Assembly: GCF_016862175.1 (NCBI RefSeq)
Contig: NZ_BOML01000087.1
Span: forward strand, 1-64,000
From: Paractinoplanes durhamensis
GTDB taxonomy: Bacteria > Actinomycetota > Actinomycetes > Mycobacteriales > Micromonosporaceae
Direction of reading: 5' to 3'
DNA length: 64,000 nucleotides
This document shows positions 32,183-41,332 of the stretch, piece by piece. Each line of letters starts with the position of its first letter. The stretch's first letter is position 1. The position numbers were made by a program, and so were the translations under genes. A model generated the notes under the pieces. The model searched no databases, was not told the DNA's origin, and worked only from the letters and a program-made list of their open reading frames with translations.

Positions 32183-33541
32183 ATGTCGGACGGCACGAGC
32201 TGGGTGGGGGCCACGGCGAAGCAGATCTCCCGGGCGGTGCGGCGCGGTGACGTGTCGGCCACTCAGGTCGTCGCCGAGACGCTGGAACAGATAGCCATCT
32301 CCGAACCCTCCCTGGACGCGTTCCGGGTGGTTCGCGCGGGCGAGGCGCTCGCCGAGGCGGAGAAGGTCGACGACCAGGAAGACCTGGCCAACCTCCCGCT
32401 CGCCGGGGTGCCGGTCGCGGTGAAGGAAAATACGGCCGTCGCCGGCCTGCCCACCTGGGGCGGGTCGGCCGCGGCCCGCGGCCCGGTCGCCGAGGTGGAC
32501 CACGAGGTGGTCCGCCGGTTGCGCGGGGCCGGTGCGGTGGTCGTCGGGGTCACCCGGATGCCCGAGATGGGGCTCTGGGCGGTCACCGATGACACCGACG
32601 TGCCGACCCGCAACCCGTGGGACCGCGACCGCACGCCGGGCGGCTCGTCGGGCGGCTCGGCCGCGGCCGTGGCCGCCGGGCTGGTGCCGATCGCGCAGGG
32701 CAACGACGGGCTGGGCTCGATCCGGATCCCGGCCGCCTGCTGCGGGCTGGTCGGGCTCAAGCCGGGCCGCGGCGTCATCCCGGCCGAGCTGGGCATCGAC
32801 GGCTGGTTCGGCCTGGTGGAAAATGGCGTGCTGACCACCACGGTGGCCGACGCGGTGCTCGGGTTCTCGGTGCTGGCCGGCCGCGAGCCGGCCAAGCTGG
32901 TCGAGCCGGGGAAGCTGCGGGTCGGCATCTCGACCCGGTCGCCGGTGGTCGGCGTGCAGCCCGACGAGCCCAACCGCCAGGCCGTCGCCACCGCCGCGAA
33001 ACTGCTGGTGGATGCCGGGCACGACACGGTCACCGCCGAGCCGCGCTACCCGACCTCGCTGGGCCTGCGGGTGCTGGCCACCTGGTTCGCGTCGGCCTAC
33101 CGCGAGTCGCGCCAGCTGGACGTGTCGAAGCTGCAGCCGCGCACCCGGCAGCACATCCGGCTCGGGAAGTGGGCGTGGAAGGCCGGCCTGGTCAAGCAGT
33201 CGCACCGGGATGCCTGGCGGGAGGCGTCGATCAAGTTCTTCGCCGACCACAACGTCGACGTGCTGGTCACCCCGGCCCTGGCCGCGGCGCCGCCGGCCGC
33301 CGAGCAGTACTCGACCGGGTCCTGGCGGCACAACATGTCGGTGAGCATGAAGTACGCCCCGTACGCCGCACCCTGGAACGTGGCCGGCCTCCCGGCCATC
33401 GTCTTCCCGGTCGGCGTCCGCCCCGATGGCCTGCCGCTCACCGTGCAGATCATCGGGCCGCCCGACTCGGAGTTGCTGCTGCTCGGCATCGCCGGTCAGT
33501 TCGAGGTCCGCAACCCCTGGCAACGTCACGCTTTCGGGTGA
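32183..33541 (+). CDS. Amidase-signature family enzyme
   Basis: A 452-residue amidase with the Ser-cisSer-Lys triad visible: Lys81 (VAVKENT), the GGSSGGSAAAV segment at 153-163, and the nucleophile Ser179 (GNDGLGSIRIPA). The length is usual for the family. The substrate is not deducible; family members hydrolyse amides, nitrile-derived amides or Glu-tRNA amide donors. It begins 17 bases after metB and probably belongs to its transcript. Confidence 0.92.
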   Translation: MSDGTSWVGATAKQISRAVRRGDVSATQVVAETLEQIAISEPSLDAFRVVRAGEALAEAEKVDDQEDLANLPLAGVPVAVKENTAVAGLPTWGGSAAARGPVAEVDHEVVRRLRGAGAVVVGVTRMPEMGLWAVTDDTDVPTRNPWDRDRTPGGSSGGSAAAVAAGLVPIAQGNDGLGSIRIPAACCGLVGLKPGRGVIPAELGIDGWFGLVENGVLTTTVADAVLGFSVLAGREPAKLVEPGKLRVGISTRSPVVGVQPDEPNRQAVATAAKLLVDAGHDTVTAEPRYPTSLGLRVLATWFASAYRESRQLDVSKLQPRTRQHIRLGKWAWKAGLVKQSHRDAWREASIKFFADHNVDVLVTPALAAAPPAAEQYSTGSWRHNMSVSMKYAPYAAPWNVAGLPAIVFPVGVRPDGLPLTVQIIGPPDSELLLLGIAGQFEVRNPWQRHAFG

Positions 33542-33566
33542 CCGGCTCCATGGCACGATCGGTGCC

Positions 33567-34790
33567 ATGGAGCTCCTGTCCCTCGCTGATGTCCGGGCGG
33601 CGCGTGAACTGCTTACCGGGGTCGTCTCGACCACCCCGCTGATCGAGTCCCGCCCGCTGTCCGCGATCACCGGGGTGCCGATCTGGCTGAAATGCGAGAA
33701 CCAGCAGCGCGCCGGGTCGTACAAGGTGCGCGGGGCGTACACCCGGATCTCGCGTCTCTCCGACGCCGAGCGCAAGCGCGGCGTCGTCGCCGCGAGTGCC
33801 GGAAACCATGCGCAGGGGGTGGCGCTCGCCGCCGAGTTGCTCGGCGCGAGCGCCACGGTCTTCATGCCGGAGGGTGCGCCGCTGCCGAAGGTGATGGCCA
33901 CCCGGGGGTACGGCGCAGCTATCGAGTACGCCGGGACGAGTGTCGACGACGCGCTCGAAGCCGCCCAGCTCTTCGCGGCCGAGACCGGGGCCATCCTCAT
34001 CCACCCGTTCGACCACCCGGACGTGATCGCCGGGCAGGGCACCGTCGGCCTGGAGATCCTCGAACAGCTGCCGGAGGCGGCCACCATCGTCACCGCGACC
34101 GGCGGTGGTGGGCTGATCTCCGGTGTCGCGGTGGCGACGAAGGCGCTGCGGCCGGACATCCGGATCGTCGGGGTGCAGGCCAGCGGGGCCGCCGCCTATC
34201 CGCCCTCGCTGGCCGCGGGCGCGCCGGTGAAGCTGGCGCGGGGCGTCACGATCGCCGACGGCATCGCCGTGCTGCGGCCCGGCGACCTGACCTTCGCGCA
34301 CGTCAGCAAGCTGGTCGACGAGATCGTCACGGTCACCGACGAGGATCTGTCGGCGGCGCTCCTGCTGCTGCTGGAGCGGCACAAGATGGTGGTGGAGCCG
34401 GCCGGCGGTGCGGCGGTGGCGGCGCTGCTCACCGGGGCCTGTGCGGTGCCCGCGGGCGGTGGGCCGGTGGTGGCGATCCTGTCCGGCGGCAACATCGACC
34501 CGATGCTGCTGCTGCGGGTGATCGAGCACGGGCTGACCTCGGCGGGCCGCTTCCTGCGGCTGGCGGTGCGCTGCGACGACCGGCCGGGGGAACTGGCCCG
34601 GCTGCTCGCCGAGATCGCGGAGCAGCGGGCGAACGTGGTCGACGTCGCGCACTCCCGGCAGAACCCGCGGCTCAGCTTCGGCGAGGCCGAGGTGGCGCTC
34701 TCGGTCGAGACCCGCGGGCCGGACCACTCGGCGGCGCTGATCACCGCGCTGCGCGGGGCGGGCTACCGGATGGACCCGCTCAGCTACTGA
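33567..34790 (+). CDS. ilvA: Threonine ammonia-lyase with C-terminal ACT domain
   Basis: A 407-residue PLP enzyme that converts threonine to 2-oxobutanoate and ammonia. The PLP lysine is K53 in GSYKVRGA, followed by the glycine loop TGGGGLISG near 175. The last 75 residues form an ACT-like regulatory domain (RLAVRCDDRPGELARLLAEI). Oxobutanoate is also a product of cystathionine lyase activity, which fits the surrounding sulfur genes. The ATG at 33567 is used; the longer frame merely continues the amidase region. It ends 16 bases from the convergent greA. Confidence 0.93.
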   Translation: MELLSLADVRAARELLTGVVSTTPLIESRPLSAITGVPIWLKCENQQRAGSYKVRGAYTRISRLSDAERKRGVVAASAGNHAQGVALAAELLGASATVFMPEGAPLPKVMATRGYGAAIEYAGTSVDDALEAAQLFAAETGAILIHPFDHPDVIAGQGTVGLEILEQLPEAATIVTATGGGGLISGVAVATKALRPDIRIVGVQASGAAAYPPSLAAGAPVKLARGVTIADGIAVLRPGDLTFAHVSKLVDEIVTVTDEDLSAALLLLLERHKMVVEPAGGAAVAALLTGACAVPAGGGPVVAILSGGNIDPMLLLRVIEHGLTSAGRFLRLAVRCDDRPGELARLLAEIAEQRANVVDVAHSRQNPRLSFGEAEVALSVETRGPDHSAALITALRGAGYRMDPLSY

Positions 34791-34806
34791 GCGGGCCCAT
34801 CAGAAC

Positions 34807-35301
34807 TCAGCCCTCGAAGGCGCCGAACTTGACCACGGTGACCTTGATGTCGGCGCCGCTGGGCGCCGTGTAGGTCACGGTCTGGCCGGTGGCGGTGCCG
34901 AGGATCGCCTTGCCGAGCGCCGACTCCGGGCTGTAGACCGTCAGGTCGGTGGTGGAGGCGATCTCGCGGGAGCCGAGGAGGAAGGTCTCGGTGTCGCTCT
35001 TGTCGTTGTCGAAGTAGATCGTCACGACCGAGCCGGGCTGCACCGAATCGGCCGCCTGGACCTCGCCGACCTCGGAGTTCCGCAGGAACTCCTTGAGGTA
35101 CTGAATGCGGCCTTCCTGCTTCCCCTGCTCCTCGCGGGCGGCGTGGTAGCCGCCGTTCTCCCGCAGGTCGCCCTCCTCGCGGCGAGCATTGATCTCCGCG
35201 GCCACCGCGGGCCGGCCGGCGATCAGCTCGTCAAGCTCGGCCTGCAGCCGGTCGTGAGCGTCCTGAGAAAGCCAAGTCTTGGGCGCCTCTGAACTGGACA
35301 C
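34807..35301 (-). CDS. greA: Transcription elongation factor GreA
   Basis: A 164-residue GreA. The N-terminal coiled coil carries the acidic tip region EEGDLRENGGYHAAREEQG, where Asp/Glu enter the RNA polymerase secondary channel to stimulate transcript cleavage. The C-terminal FKBP-like half has SVVTIYFDND...SPESALGKAILGTATGQTV. I use the GTG at 35301, preceded by AAGGAG. The tip has ENGGYH where most GreA proteins have ENAEYH, a modest variation. The strand and place match Rv1080c. Confidence 0.95.
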   Translation of the reverse strand: MSSSEAPKTWLSQDAHDRLQAELDELIAGRPAVAAEINARREEGDLRENGGYHAAREEQGKQEGRIQYLKEFLRNSEVGEVQAADSVQPGSVVTIYFDNDKSDTETFLLGSREIASTTDLTVYSPESALGKAILGTATGQTVTYTAPSGADIKVTVVKFGAFEG

Positions 35302-35462
35302 GGTCGATCTCCTTGCTGGAAACGGGAACGCTGCTGGAACAGGGGGCACGCTTCAATTTCGCCGTCGCATGCTGAACGGAGCGAATCACCAAGCTTACCA
35401 GCGGTACGCATGGTGCCTGGAATGCTCGATCTTGCACTAATAACGACGGCAGCGGCAGGGGG

Positions 35463-35882
35463 TCAATCGGCTGGTTGACACCCGAGAATGTCGCCGACTG
35501 ACGCCCGCGCGGTGGTGGGCACCGGTTCCTCGGCCTCGATCGAGGTCGCGCCGGCGGCCGCGCGGACCACCACGGTCCGGCGGCCCACCTCGTTGCCTCC
35601 GAAGTCGCGGGCGCGCAGCACACACTCGGTGGCGCCGCCGGCCGGGACCCGGACGGTGAACTTGATCTGCATCGTGGTGTCGGCCGGTTCCTCCCAGCCC
35701 ACGATCTGCGGCTCGTAGTCGGTCTGCCCGTACCGCTGGTAGAGCTTGATCGACAGCAGCACCGACACCGCCATGACCAGCGCCAGGACGATGATCGACA
35801 GCACCGGTCTGCGCCGGCGCTCGCGCCGGCGCCCGTAGCGGCCCGGCGGGAAAACCGGGTTTGTGGTGTGCGTCTCGCTCAC
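35463..35882 (-). CDS. DUF4307 membrane protein
   Basis: A 139-residue protein with a basic N-terminus (GRYGRRRERRRR), one transmembrane helix near residues 28-46 and an extracytoplasmic beta-rich domain with two cysteines (ATECVLRA and DILGCQPAD). It matches the DUF4307 family found next to greA and mca in actinobacteria (Rv1081c). The GTG start at 35882 follows GAGAGGT. Function unknown; the neighbourhood suggests a cell-envelope role. Confidence 0.88.
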   Translation of the reverse strand: MSETHTTNPVFPPGRYGRRRERRRRPVLSIIVLALVMAVSVLLSIKLYQRYGQTDYEPQIVGWEEPADTTMQIKFTVRVPAGGATECVLRARDFGGNEVGRRTVVVRAAAGATSIEAEEPVPTTARASVGDILGCQPAD

Positions 35883-35984
35883 CTGACGACCTCTCGTGCA
35901 GTTCTTGTCGGTGGGATCGGCCAGAATGGCAGAGTCCATCTTCGCAGCAGGCCCCGATGGGTTGACCGGCAGGGAGTTCACACG

Positions 35985-36872
35985 GTGACCGAGCAGATGC
36001 GTCTCATGGCGGTGCACGCCCACCCCGACGACGAGTCGAGCAAGGGCGCCGCCACCATGGCCAAGTATGTGGCTGAGGGCGTGAAAGTGCTGGTTGCGAC
36101 ATGTACGGGTGGGGAGCGCGGCAGCGTCCTCAACCCGAAGATGGACCGCCCCGAGGTGCTGGCCGACATCACCAACATCCGCCGGGCCGAGATGGCCGAG
36201 GCGCGCGAGATCCTCGGCGTCGACCAGGCGTGGCTCGGATTCATCGACTCCGGCCTGCCCGAGGGCGACCCACTGCCGCCGCTGCCCGAGGGCTGCTTCG
36301 GCCTGCAGGACCCGGAAGAGGCGGCAAAGCCGCTGATCAAGCTGATCCGCGAGTTCCGCCCGCACGTCATGACGACGTATGACGAGAACGGCGGCTACCC
36401 GCACCCCGACCACATCATGTGCCACAAGGTGTCGGTGGTGGCCTTCGACGCGGCCGGCGACCCGGAGAAGTACCCGGAGCTCGGCGAGCCGTGGCAGCCG
36501 ATGAAGCTCTATTACAACTCCGGCTGGACCAGGGCCCGCATGCTGGCCCTGCACGAGGGCATGCTGGCCGCCGGCCTGGAGTCGCCGTACACGGAGTGGC
36601 TGGAGAAGTGGTCCGACCGCGACGACCGCGGCGACAAGATCACCACCCGGATCGAGTGCGGAGAGTATTTCCACACCCGTGACGACGCGCTGCGGGCGCA
36701 CGCCACCCAGGTCGACCCGGACGGCTTCTGGTTCCGCATCCCGCTGGAGCTCCAGCAGAAGGTGTGGCCGACGGAGGACTTCGAGCTGGCCCGTTCGCTG
36801 GTCGACAGCCCGATTCCCGAGTCCGACCTCTTCACCGGCATCCACGAGTCGGCAGTACGATCCGAGGTGTGA
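35985..36872 (+). CDS. mca: Mycothiol S-conjugate amidase
   Basis: A 295-residue zinc hydrolase that cleaves mycothiol conjugates to mercapturic acids, releasing GlcN-Ins for recycling. The zinc motif HAHPDDE is at 11-17 and the later ligand in GYPHPDH near 146. Length and opening agree with Mca rather than with the deacetylase MshB, but the two are close relatives. It is divergent from the DUF4307 gene, and its TGA overlaps the GTG of the following gene (GTGTGA). Confidence 0.95.
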   Translation: MTEQMRLMAVHAHPDDESSKGAATMAKYVAEGVKVLVATCTGGERGSVLNPKMDRPEVLADITNIRRAEMAEAREILGVDQAWLGFIDSGLPEGDPLPPLPEGCFGLQDPEEAAKPLIKLIREFRPHVMTTYDENGGYPHPDHIMCHKVSVVAFDAAGDPEKYPELGEPWQPMKLYYNSGWTRARMLALHEGMLAAGLESPYTEWLEKWSDRDDRGDKITTRIECGEYFHTRDDALRAHATQVDPDGFWFRIPLELQQKVWPTEDFELARSLVDSPIPESDLFTGIHESAVRSEV

Positions 36873-37222
36873 ACCTCTTCGCGGTCAACAACTTCGGCGA
36901 CACCCGGTCCGGCGGTCTGGCCGGCCCGATGGGCCTGTTCGTGATCGTGCTGCTGGTCATAGCGACTGTTCTGCTGATTCGCAATATGAATAAGCGCTTG
37001 CGTCGGCTTCCCGACAGTTTTTCGGACGTGGAGCAGACACAGCGTGAAGCTGAGATCGCGCGCCTGAATGCCGATCTCGAACAGTCCGGCCCCGCATCGG
37101 CCGAGCAGAATGTCGACCAGGATCGATCGCAGGCTACTGCAGCCCCTGCGGAAGTCGAGGTCAAAGGCATTACTACGGACAGTGAGGCCCCTCGCGCAGA
37201 AGGCGATCAGGGCCGCGTTTGA
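36869..37222 (+). CDS. Small single-pass membrane protein after mca
   Basis: A 117-residue protein with one transmembrane helix (residues about 18-38) and a hydrophilic, acidic cytoplasmic tail with a coiled-coil-like stretch (DVEQTQREAEIARLNADL). It overlaps mca by four bases, so it is co-translated. The same pair exists in M. tuberculosis (Rv1082 and Rv1083). Function unknown. Confidence 0.83.
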   Translation: MNLFAVNNFGDTRSGGLAGPMGLFVIVLLVIATVLLIRNMNKRLRRLPDSFSDVEQTQREAEIARLNADLEQSGPASAEQNVDQDRSQATAAPAEVEVKGITTDSEAPRAEGDQGRV

Positions 37223-37336
37223 CCACGTCGCAGGCCGTGCACCGGCCTGAGTGGACAACACGCTCCGTAATTGTCTGACGAAACACGGCCACGGGTCGTG
37301 CGTCAACCCTTGTTGTGTTCATCGGGATTGATTTAG

Positions 37337-37380
37337 CCTTCCGCCGGGGGTCCCAACGGCCCCCGACCCTGCGCGGAAGG
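37337..37380 (+). terminator. Two-stage hairpin between the mca operon and the GGDEF-EAL gene
   Basis: An outer stem CCTTCCGC/GCGGAAGG (37337-37344 with 37373-37380) surrounds an inner stem CGGGGG/CCCCCG (37345-37350 with 37360-37365). It may end the mca transcript or fold in the leader of the next gene, whose start is 91 bases on. No match to a known riboswitch class is apparent to me. Confidence 0.45.
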
Positions 37381-37471
37381 GGGCGCTCGAAATGACCATT
37401 CCCCGCCCCCGGCATTCGCTCCTGCAGATGCACGTGCATTCGCGTGTGCCGCTCGTAACCAGGGACAACTC

Positions 37472-40015
37472 GTGACCGCCCCGCCGGTCGCCCGGGCCGG
37501 TGTCCGTCGATCATGGATCGACGCGGCAGGCCTCGCCGGGCGTTCTCGGGCGGTCCGGGCGCTCACCGCCGGAGTCGTCGGAATCGCCGTTCTGGTGGCC
37601 GTCGCCGGGGTCCTGTTGCCCGTGTCACGTCCCGCCGACCGTCCACTCTCGGTAATGGCCGGGGTGGGTCTCGCGGCGCTGCTCGTCGCGGCCGGACAGC
37701 TTGCCCGGCTTCGATTCCGCCTCGGTCGCGGCGTCGTCTCCGTCTCCTGGGGCGAAGCCGCGTTCATCATCGGCTTCGTCGTGGCGCCACCCGGCTGGCT
37801 GCCGCTGGCCACCATGGCCGGTGCGATCGCCGCCTGGGCGCTGCTGTCCTGGCTGGACGAGCACCGCAACGTCGCCGAGCTGGCGCACCTGGCCGCCTCG
37901 CTGACCCTCGGTGCGGCCGGCGCCGCCACGGTCGCCCGGCTGATCGGGGGCGACGCGCCGGTGCTGAGCGTCCGCACCCAGGGCGCGCTGGTCGCCGGGG
38001 CGCTCACCTATCTGCTGATCACGTTCGGCCTGGCCGCGCTCACCCTCACGCTGCACCGCGACGCCGCCACCGGCCAGATCTTCGCCCGCATCCCGTACGC
38101 GAAGATCCCGATGGTCGTCGGCAACATCCTGGTCGGCCTCGGCGCCGTGTTCGCCCTGGTCCGCGGCCCGGCCTGGCTGCTCGCCTTCGTGCCCGGGCTG
38201 TGGCTGCTGCAACGCACCTACCGCTTCCACCTGCGCGCCGAGGAGGAACGCCGGATGTGGGAGGCGTTCGCCGCCGCGACCTCGGCCCTGCCCGGCGGCA
38301 CCGAGAGCGAGGTGGCCGCGGCCGGCCTGCGCGGCGCGCTCGACGTCTTCGGCGCCCGTCGCGTCGAGCTCGAGGTGCACACCCCGGAGGGCGGGCACCG
38401 CTACGCCCAGGACGGCCCCGGCCAGGACAACTTGCTGGCCGGCCTGCCCGGCCCGGCGATCACCCGGACGATGGCGGTGGCCGGCGAGGTGGTCGGCGAG
38501 CTGACCGTGTGGCTGGCCGCGCCGACCCTGCCCGCGCCCCGGGACGAAGCCGCGATCTCCGCCTACGGCGACGCACTGGCCGCGGCGCTGCATGATGCGG
38601 CGGCCGGCGTCCAGGTCGCCGAGCTGCGCGAACAGGCCACCTACAACTTCGCCCACGACCAGCTCACCGGCGTGCGCAACCGGGCCAGCCTGCTGGCCGA
38701 CGGCGACCAGATGCTCCGCGCTCTCGAACGCGACCGGCACGTCGCGCTGCTCCTGCTCGACGTGAACGGCTTCCGCGAGGTCAACGGCACGCTCGGGCAC
38801 CGCTGCGGCGACGAGGTGCTGGCCCTGATCGCCGAGCGCCTCGGCGAGCTGACCCGCGAGGCCGAGCTGGTGGCGCGCACCGGCGACGACGAGTTCGCGC
38901 TGCTCATCCCGGCGATCGCCACGCTCACCGACTCGGCCACCCCGCTGCACGAGACACCCAGCCCGCTGCCGCTGGCCGTCCGGCGGGCCCGCGAGCTGGT
39001 CGAGTCCATCGGCCAGCCGATGGAGGTCTCCGGCGTACGCCTCGCAGTGGAGATCGCCGTAGGCGTCGTTGTCGCCCGCGCCGGCCGGGTGGAGTTCACC
39101 GAGATGGTCCGGCGCGCCTCGCTCGCCCTCGACCAGGCGAAGCGGACCGAGGTGGCGATCGCCACCTACGACACCAGCCAGGACGCGCTGACCACCGACG
39201 AGCTGGCGCTGCTCGCCGAGCTGCAGGACGCGCTGGCCGTCGACGACCAGATCGTGTTGCACCTGCAGCCCGCGGTCGACCTGGTGACCGCCGCGCCCAC
39301 CGGCGTCGAGGCCCTGGTCCGCTGGCGGCACCCACGCCGCGGCCAGCTCTCGCCGAACGACTTCATCCGCACCGTCGAGCACACCGAGCTGCTGACCCCG
39401 TTCACCCACCGGGTGCTCGACCTGGCCCTGGCCGCCGCCGCGACATGGAACCTGGCCGGCGTCGAGCTGCCGGTCTCGGTCAACGTGTCCGCCCGCAGCC
39501 TGCTCGACCCGGGTTTCCCCGCCCAGGTGGCGGACGCCCTGCGTCGTCATCGCACCCCCGCCTCCCGTCTGGTCCTCGAGATCACCGAGTCGGTCGCCGT
39601 GAGCGAGCAGGCCATCGTCGATGAGGTCCTGGCTGCGCTGCGCGACTCCGGCGTGCAGATCTCCCTCGACGACTTCGGCACCGGTTATTCGTCCCTAGCG
39701 ATAGTTACGCGCGCGCCGGTCCACGAGATTAAGATCGACCGCTCCTTCGTGGACGACATGATCGACTCAGCCGCCGCCGAGGCCGTCGTGCGCGGCGCCG
39801 TCGAGCTGGGCGCCCGCCTGGGCGTGCGGGTGGTGGCCGAGGGCGTGGAGACGACCGAACAGCGCGAGGCGCTGATCGCCCTGGGCTGCCCCACCGCCCA
39901 GGGCTACCACTTCTGCAAGCCGATGCCGGCCGACCGCATCGTCCAGGCCTTGACCCAGCTGTCGGAGGCCGCCCCGAACAACATCCGCCCCCTGCGCGCC
40001 GACGACGCTTCCTAG
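37472..40015 (+). CDS. Membrane GGDEF-EAL protein (c-di-GMP metabolism)
   Basis: An 847-residue protein with roughly seven transmembrane helices in the first 250 residues, a linking sensory region, a GGDEF domain at about 385-560 and an EAL domain from about 590 to 835. The synthase signature is degenerate: the site reads TGDDEF near 469, with Asp in place of the second Gly. The EAL domain looks intact, with EALVRW near 611, NVSARSL, DDFGTGYSSL near 732 and EGVET. It is therefore more likely a phosphodiesterase than a cyclase. The first GTG (37472) gives the N-terminus. No neighbour suggests the signal. Confidence 0.93.
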   Translation: MTAPPVARAGVRRSWIDAAGLAGRSRAVRALTAGVVGIAVLVAVAGVLLPVSRPADRPLSVMAGVGLAALLVAAGQLARLRFRLGRGVVSVSWGEAAFIIGFVVAPPGWLPLATMAGAIAAWALLSWLDEHRNVAELAHLAASLTLGAAGAATVARLIGGDAPVLSVRTQGALVAGALTYLLITFGLAALTLTLHRDAATGQIFARIPYAKIPMVVGNILVGLGAVFALVRGPAWLLAFVPGLWLLQRTYRFHLRAEEERRMWEAFAAATSALPGGTESEVAAAGLRGALDVFGARRVELEVHTPEGGHRYAQDGPGQDNLLAGLPGPAITRTMAVAGEVVGELTVWLAAPTLPAPRDEAAISAYGDALAAALHDAAAGVQVAELREQATYNFAHDQLTGVRNRASLLADGDQMLRALERDRHVALLLLDVNGFREVNGTLGHRCGDEVLALIAERLGELTREAELVARTGDDEFALLIPAIATLTDSATPLHETPSPLPLAVRRARELVESIGQPMEVSGVRLAVEIAVGVVVARAGRVEFTEMVRRASLALDQAKRTEVAIATYDTSQDALTTDELALLAELQDALAVDDQIVLHLQPAVDLVTAAPTGVEALVRWRHPRRGQLSPNDFIRTVEHTELLTPFTHRVLDLALAAAATWNLAGVELPVSVNVSARSLLDPGFPAQVADALRRHRTPASRLVLEITESVAVSEQAIVDEVLAALRDSGVQISLDDFGTGYSSLAIVTRAPVHEIKIDRSFVDDMIDSAAAEAVVRGAVELGARLGVRVVAEGVETTEQREALIALGCPTAQGYHFCKPMPADRIVQALTQLSEAAPNNIRPLRADDAS

Positions 40016-40131
40016 CGCCACGCCCGGGCGGTGCCGGCCGGGCCGATGTGGCAGGAATCCGGGATCTCCGGGTGCCTTGGTCTCCATACGCTGTGTGGAC
40101 CAGTGAGGGATGACCGAGGAGCGACACGAAC

Positions 40132-40707
40132 ATGCCCCGAACGACTGCCGGACGCCTTGCCCACCGCGGCCTGATCCTGTCGGTGCTGGGCGGGGCCCTG
40201 GCCCTGGGCGCCTGTAGCGCTCAGAAGGACAGCGCCGCCCCGTCCGCCACGGCGACCACCACGAGCGCCGCTCCGGCTGCGAGCGCAGCCGGCTCGCCCG
40301 CGAGCCCGTCCGGCACGGCCACGCCCGGCAAGAATTCGCTGCCGGACGGCGTCCACGACGCCTACCTGGTGAAGGTCGACACGGGTGCCCGCACCGTCTC
40401 GTTCGACAAGGTGGAGATGTTGACGGGTGATGCGGCGCTCGCCGCCTCCCAGAAGGAGAATCCGGGCGCGACCGACGGGCCGCCCAACGACTACATGCTG
40501 GTCAACGCGAACAAGTTGGTGCGCACCCTGCCGGTGGCGGAGACCGTCGAGGTCGCGGTGCTCGGCCCCGGCGGCGGCCCGGAGCTCACGCCGGGGTCGT
40601 TCACCAAGCTGCCCGCGTTCCTGGCCGTCAAGGACAACAGCACGTTGTTCAAGCTGACCGTCAAGAACGGAAAGATCACCGCGATGAAGGGCATCTACCT
40701 GCCGTGA
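40132..40707 (+). CDS. Lipoprotein, function unknown
   Basis: A 191-residue lipoprotein: signal peptide ending in the lipobox LALGAC with Cys28, then a low-complexity Ser/Ala/Thr linker (30-65), then a globular domain of about 120 residues (DGVHDAYLVKVDTGARTVSFDKVEML). Probably anchored to the outer face of the membrane. The stop is four bases from the convergent GTPase gene. Confidence 0.8.
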   Translation: MPRTTAGRLAHRGLILSVLGGALALGACSAQKDSAAPSATATTTSAAPAASAAGSPASPSGTATPGKNSLPDGVHDAYLVKVDTGARTVSFDKVEMLTGDAALAASQKENPGATDGPPNDYMLVNANKLVRTLPVAETVEVAVLGPGGGPELTPGSFTKLPAFLAVKDNSTLFKLTVKNGKITAMKGIYLP

Positions 40708-40711
40708 CGGC

Positions 40712-41332
40712 CTACCGGAGCTCGGCTTCGCGTACGCGTTCGAGTGCTTGTTCGAGCACCATCAGGAGGGCGTCGCGCACCGACGCGCGCCTGCGCGCGT
40801 CGAACGTCACGACCGGCACTCGTTCGTTGACGGCGAGCGCCCAGCGGACATCGTCGAGGCTGTACGGCAACTGACCGTCGAACGTGTTCACGGCGACGAC
40901 GAACGGAAGCCCGGACCGTTCGAAGTAGTCCACCGGTTGGTAACAGTCGTCCAGCCGGGAGCTGTCCGCCACCACGAGCGCACCTAGCGCGCCATGGATC
41001 AGGGTGTCCCACATGAAGCCGAATCGATCCTGTCCCGGGGTGCCGAACAGATAGAGCTTGAGGCTGGTGTCGATGGTCACGCAGCCGAAGTCCATGGCGA
41101 CGGTGGTGGTGGTCTTCAGGCTGTCCGCACGCGGTTCGTCGACGCCGGCGGCCACCGAGGTCATCTCAGCCTCGGTGGTCAGCGGGGCGATCTCGGAGAT
41201 GGACCGGACGGTGGTGGTCTTGCCGACGCCGAAGCCGCCCGCCACGATGATCTTCACCGGGACCGGCGCCACCCTGACCTCAGGGCCGGGCAGGATCGGG
41301 CTCGGCCCGTCAGGAAATCGCACGTAGTCCAT
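40712..41332 (-). CDS. cvnD: Conservon GTPase (CvnD type)
   Basis: A 206-residue Ras-like small GTPase. G1 is GGFGVGKTT at 32-40, G3 is FGTPGQDRF, and the G4 position reads NTFD instead of NKxD, as is usual for the actinobacterial conservon GTPases. It is the last member of the four-gene set and overlaps the DUF742 gene by 23 bases. In Streptomyces these units act as membrane-associated switches; the input here is unknown. Confidence 0.92.
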   Translation of the reverse strand: MDYVRFPDGPSPILPGPEVRVAPVPVKIIVAGGFGVGKTTTVRSISEIAPLTTEAEMTSVAAGVDEPRADSLKTTTTVAMDFGCVTIDTSLKLYLFGTPGQDRFGFMWDTLIHGALGALVVADSSRLDDCYQPVDYFERSGLPFVVAVNTFDGQLPYSLDDVRWALAVNERVPVVTFDARRRASVRDALLMVLEQALERVREAELR

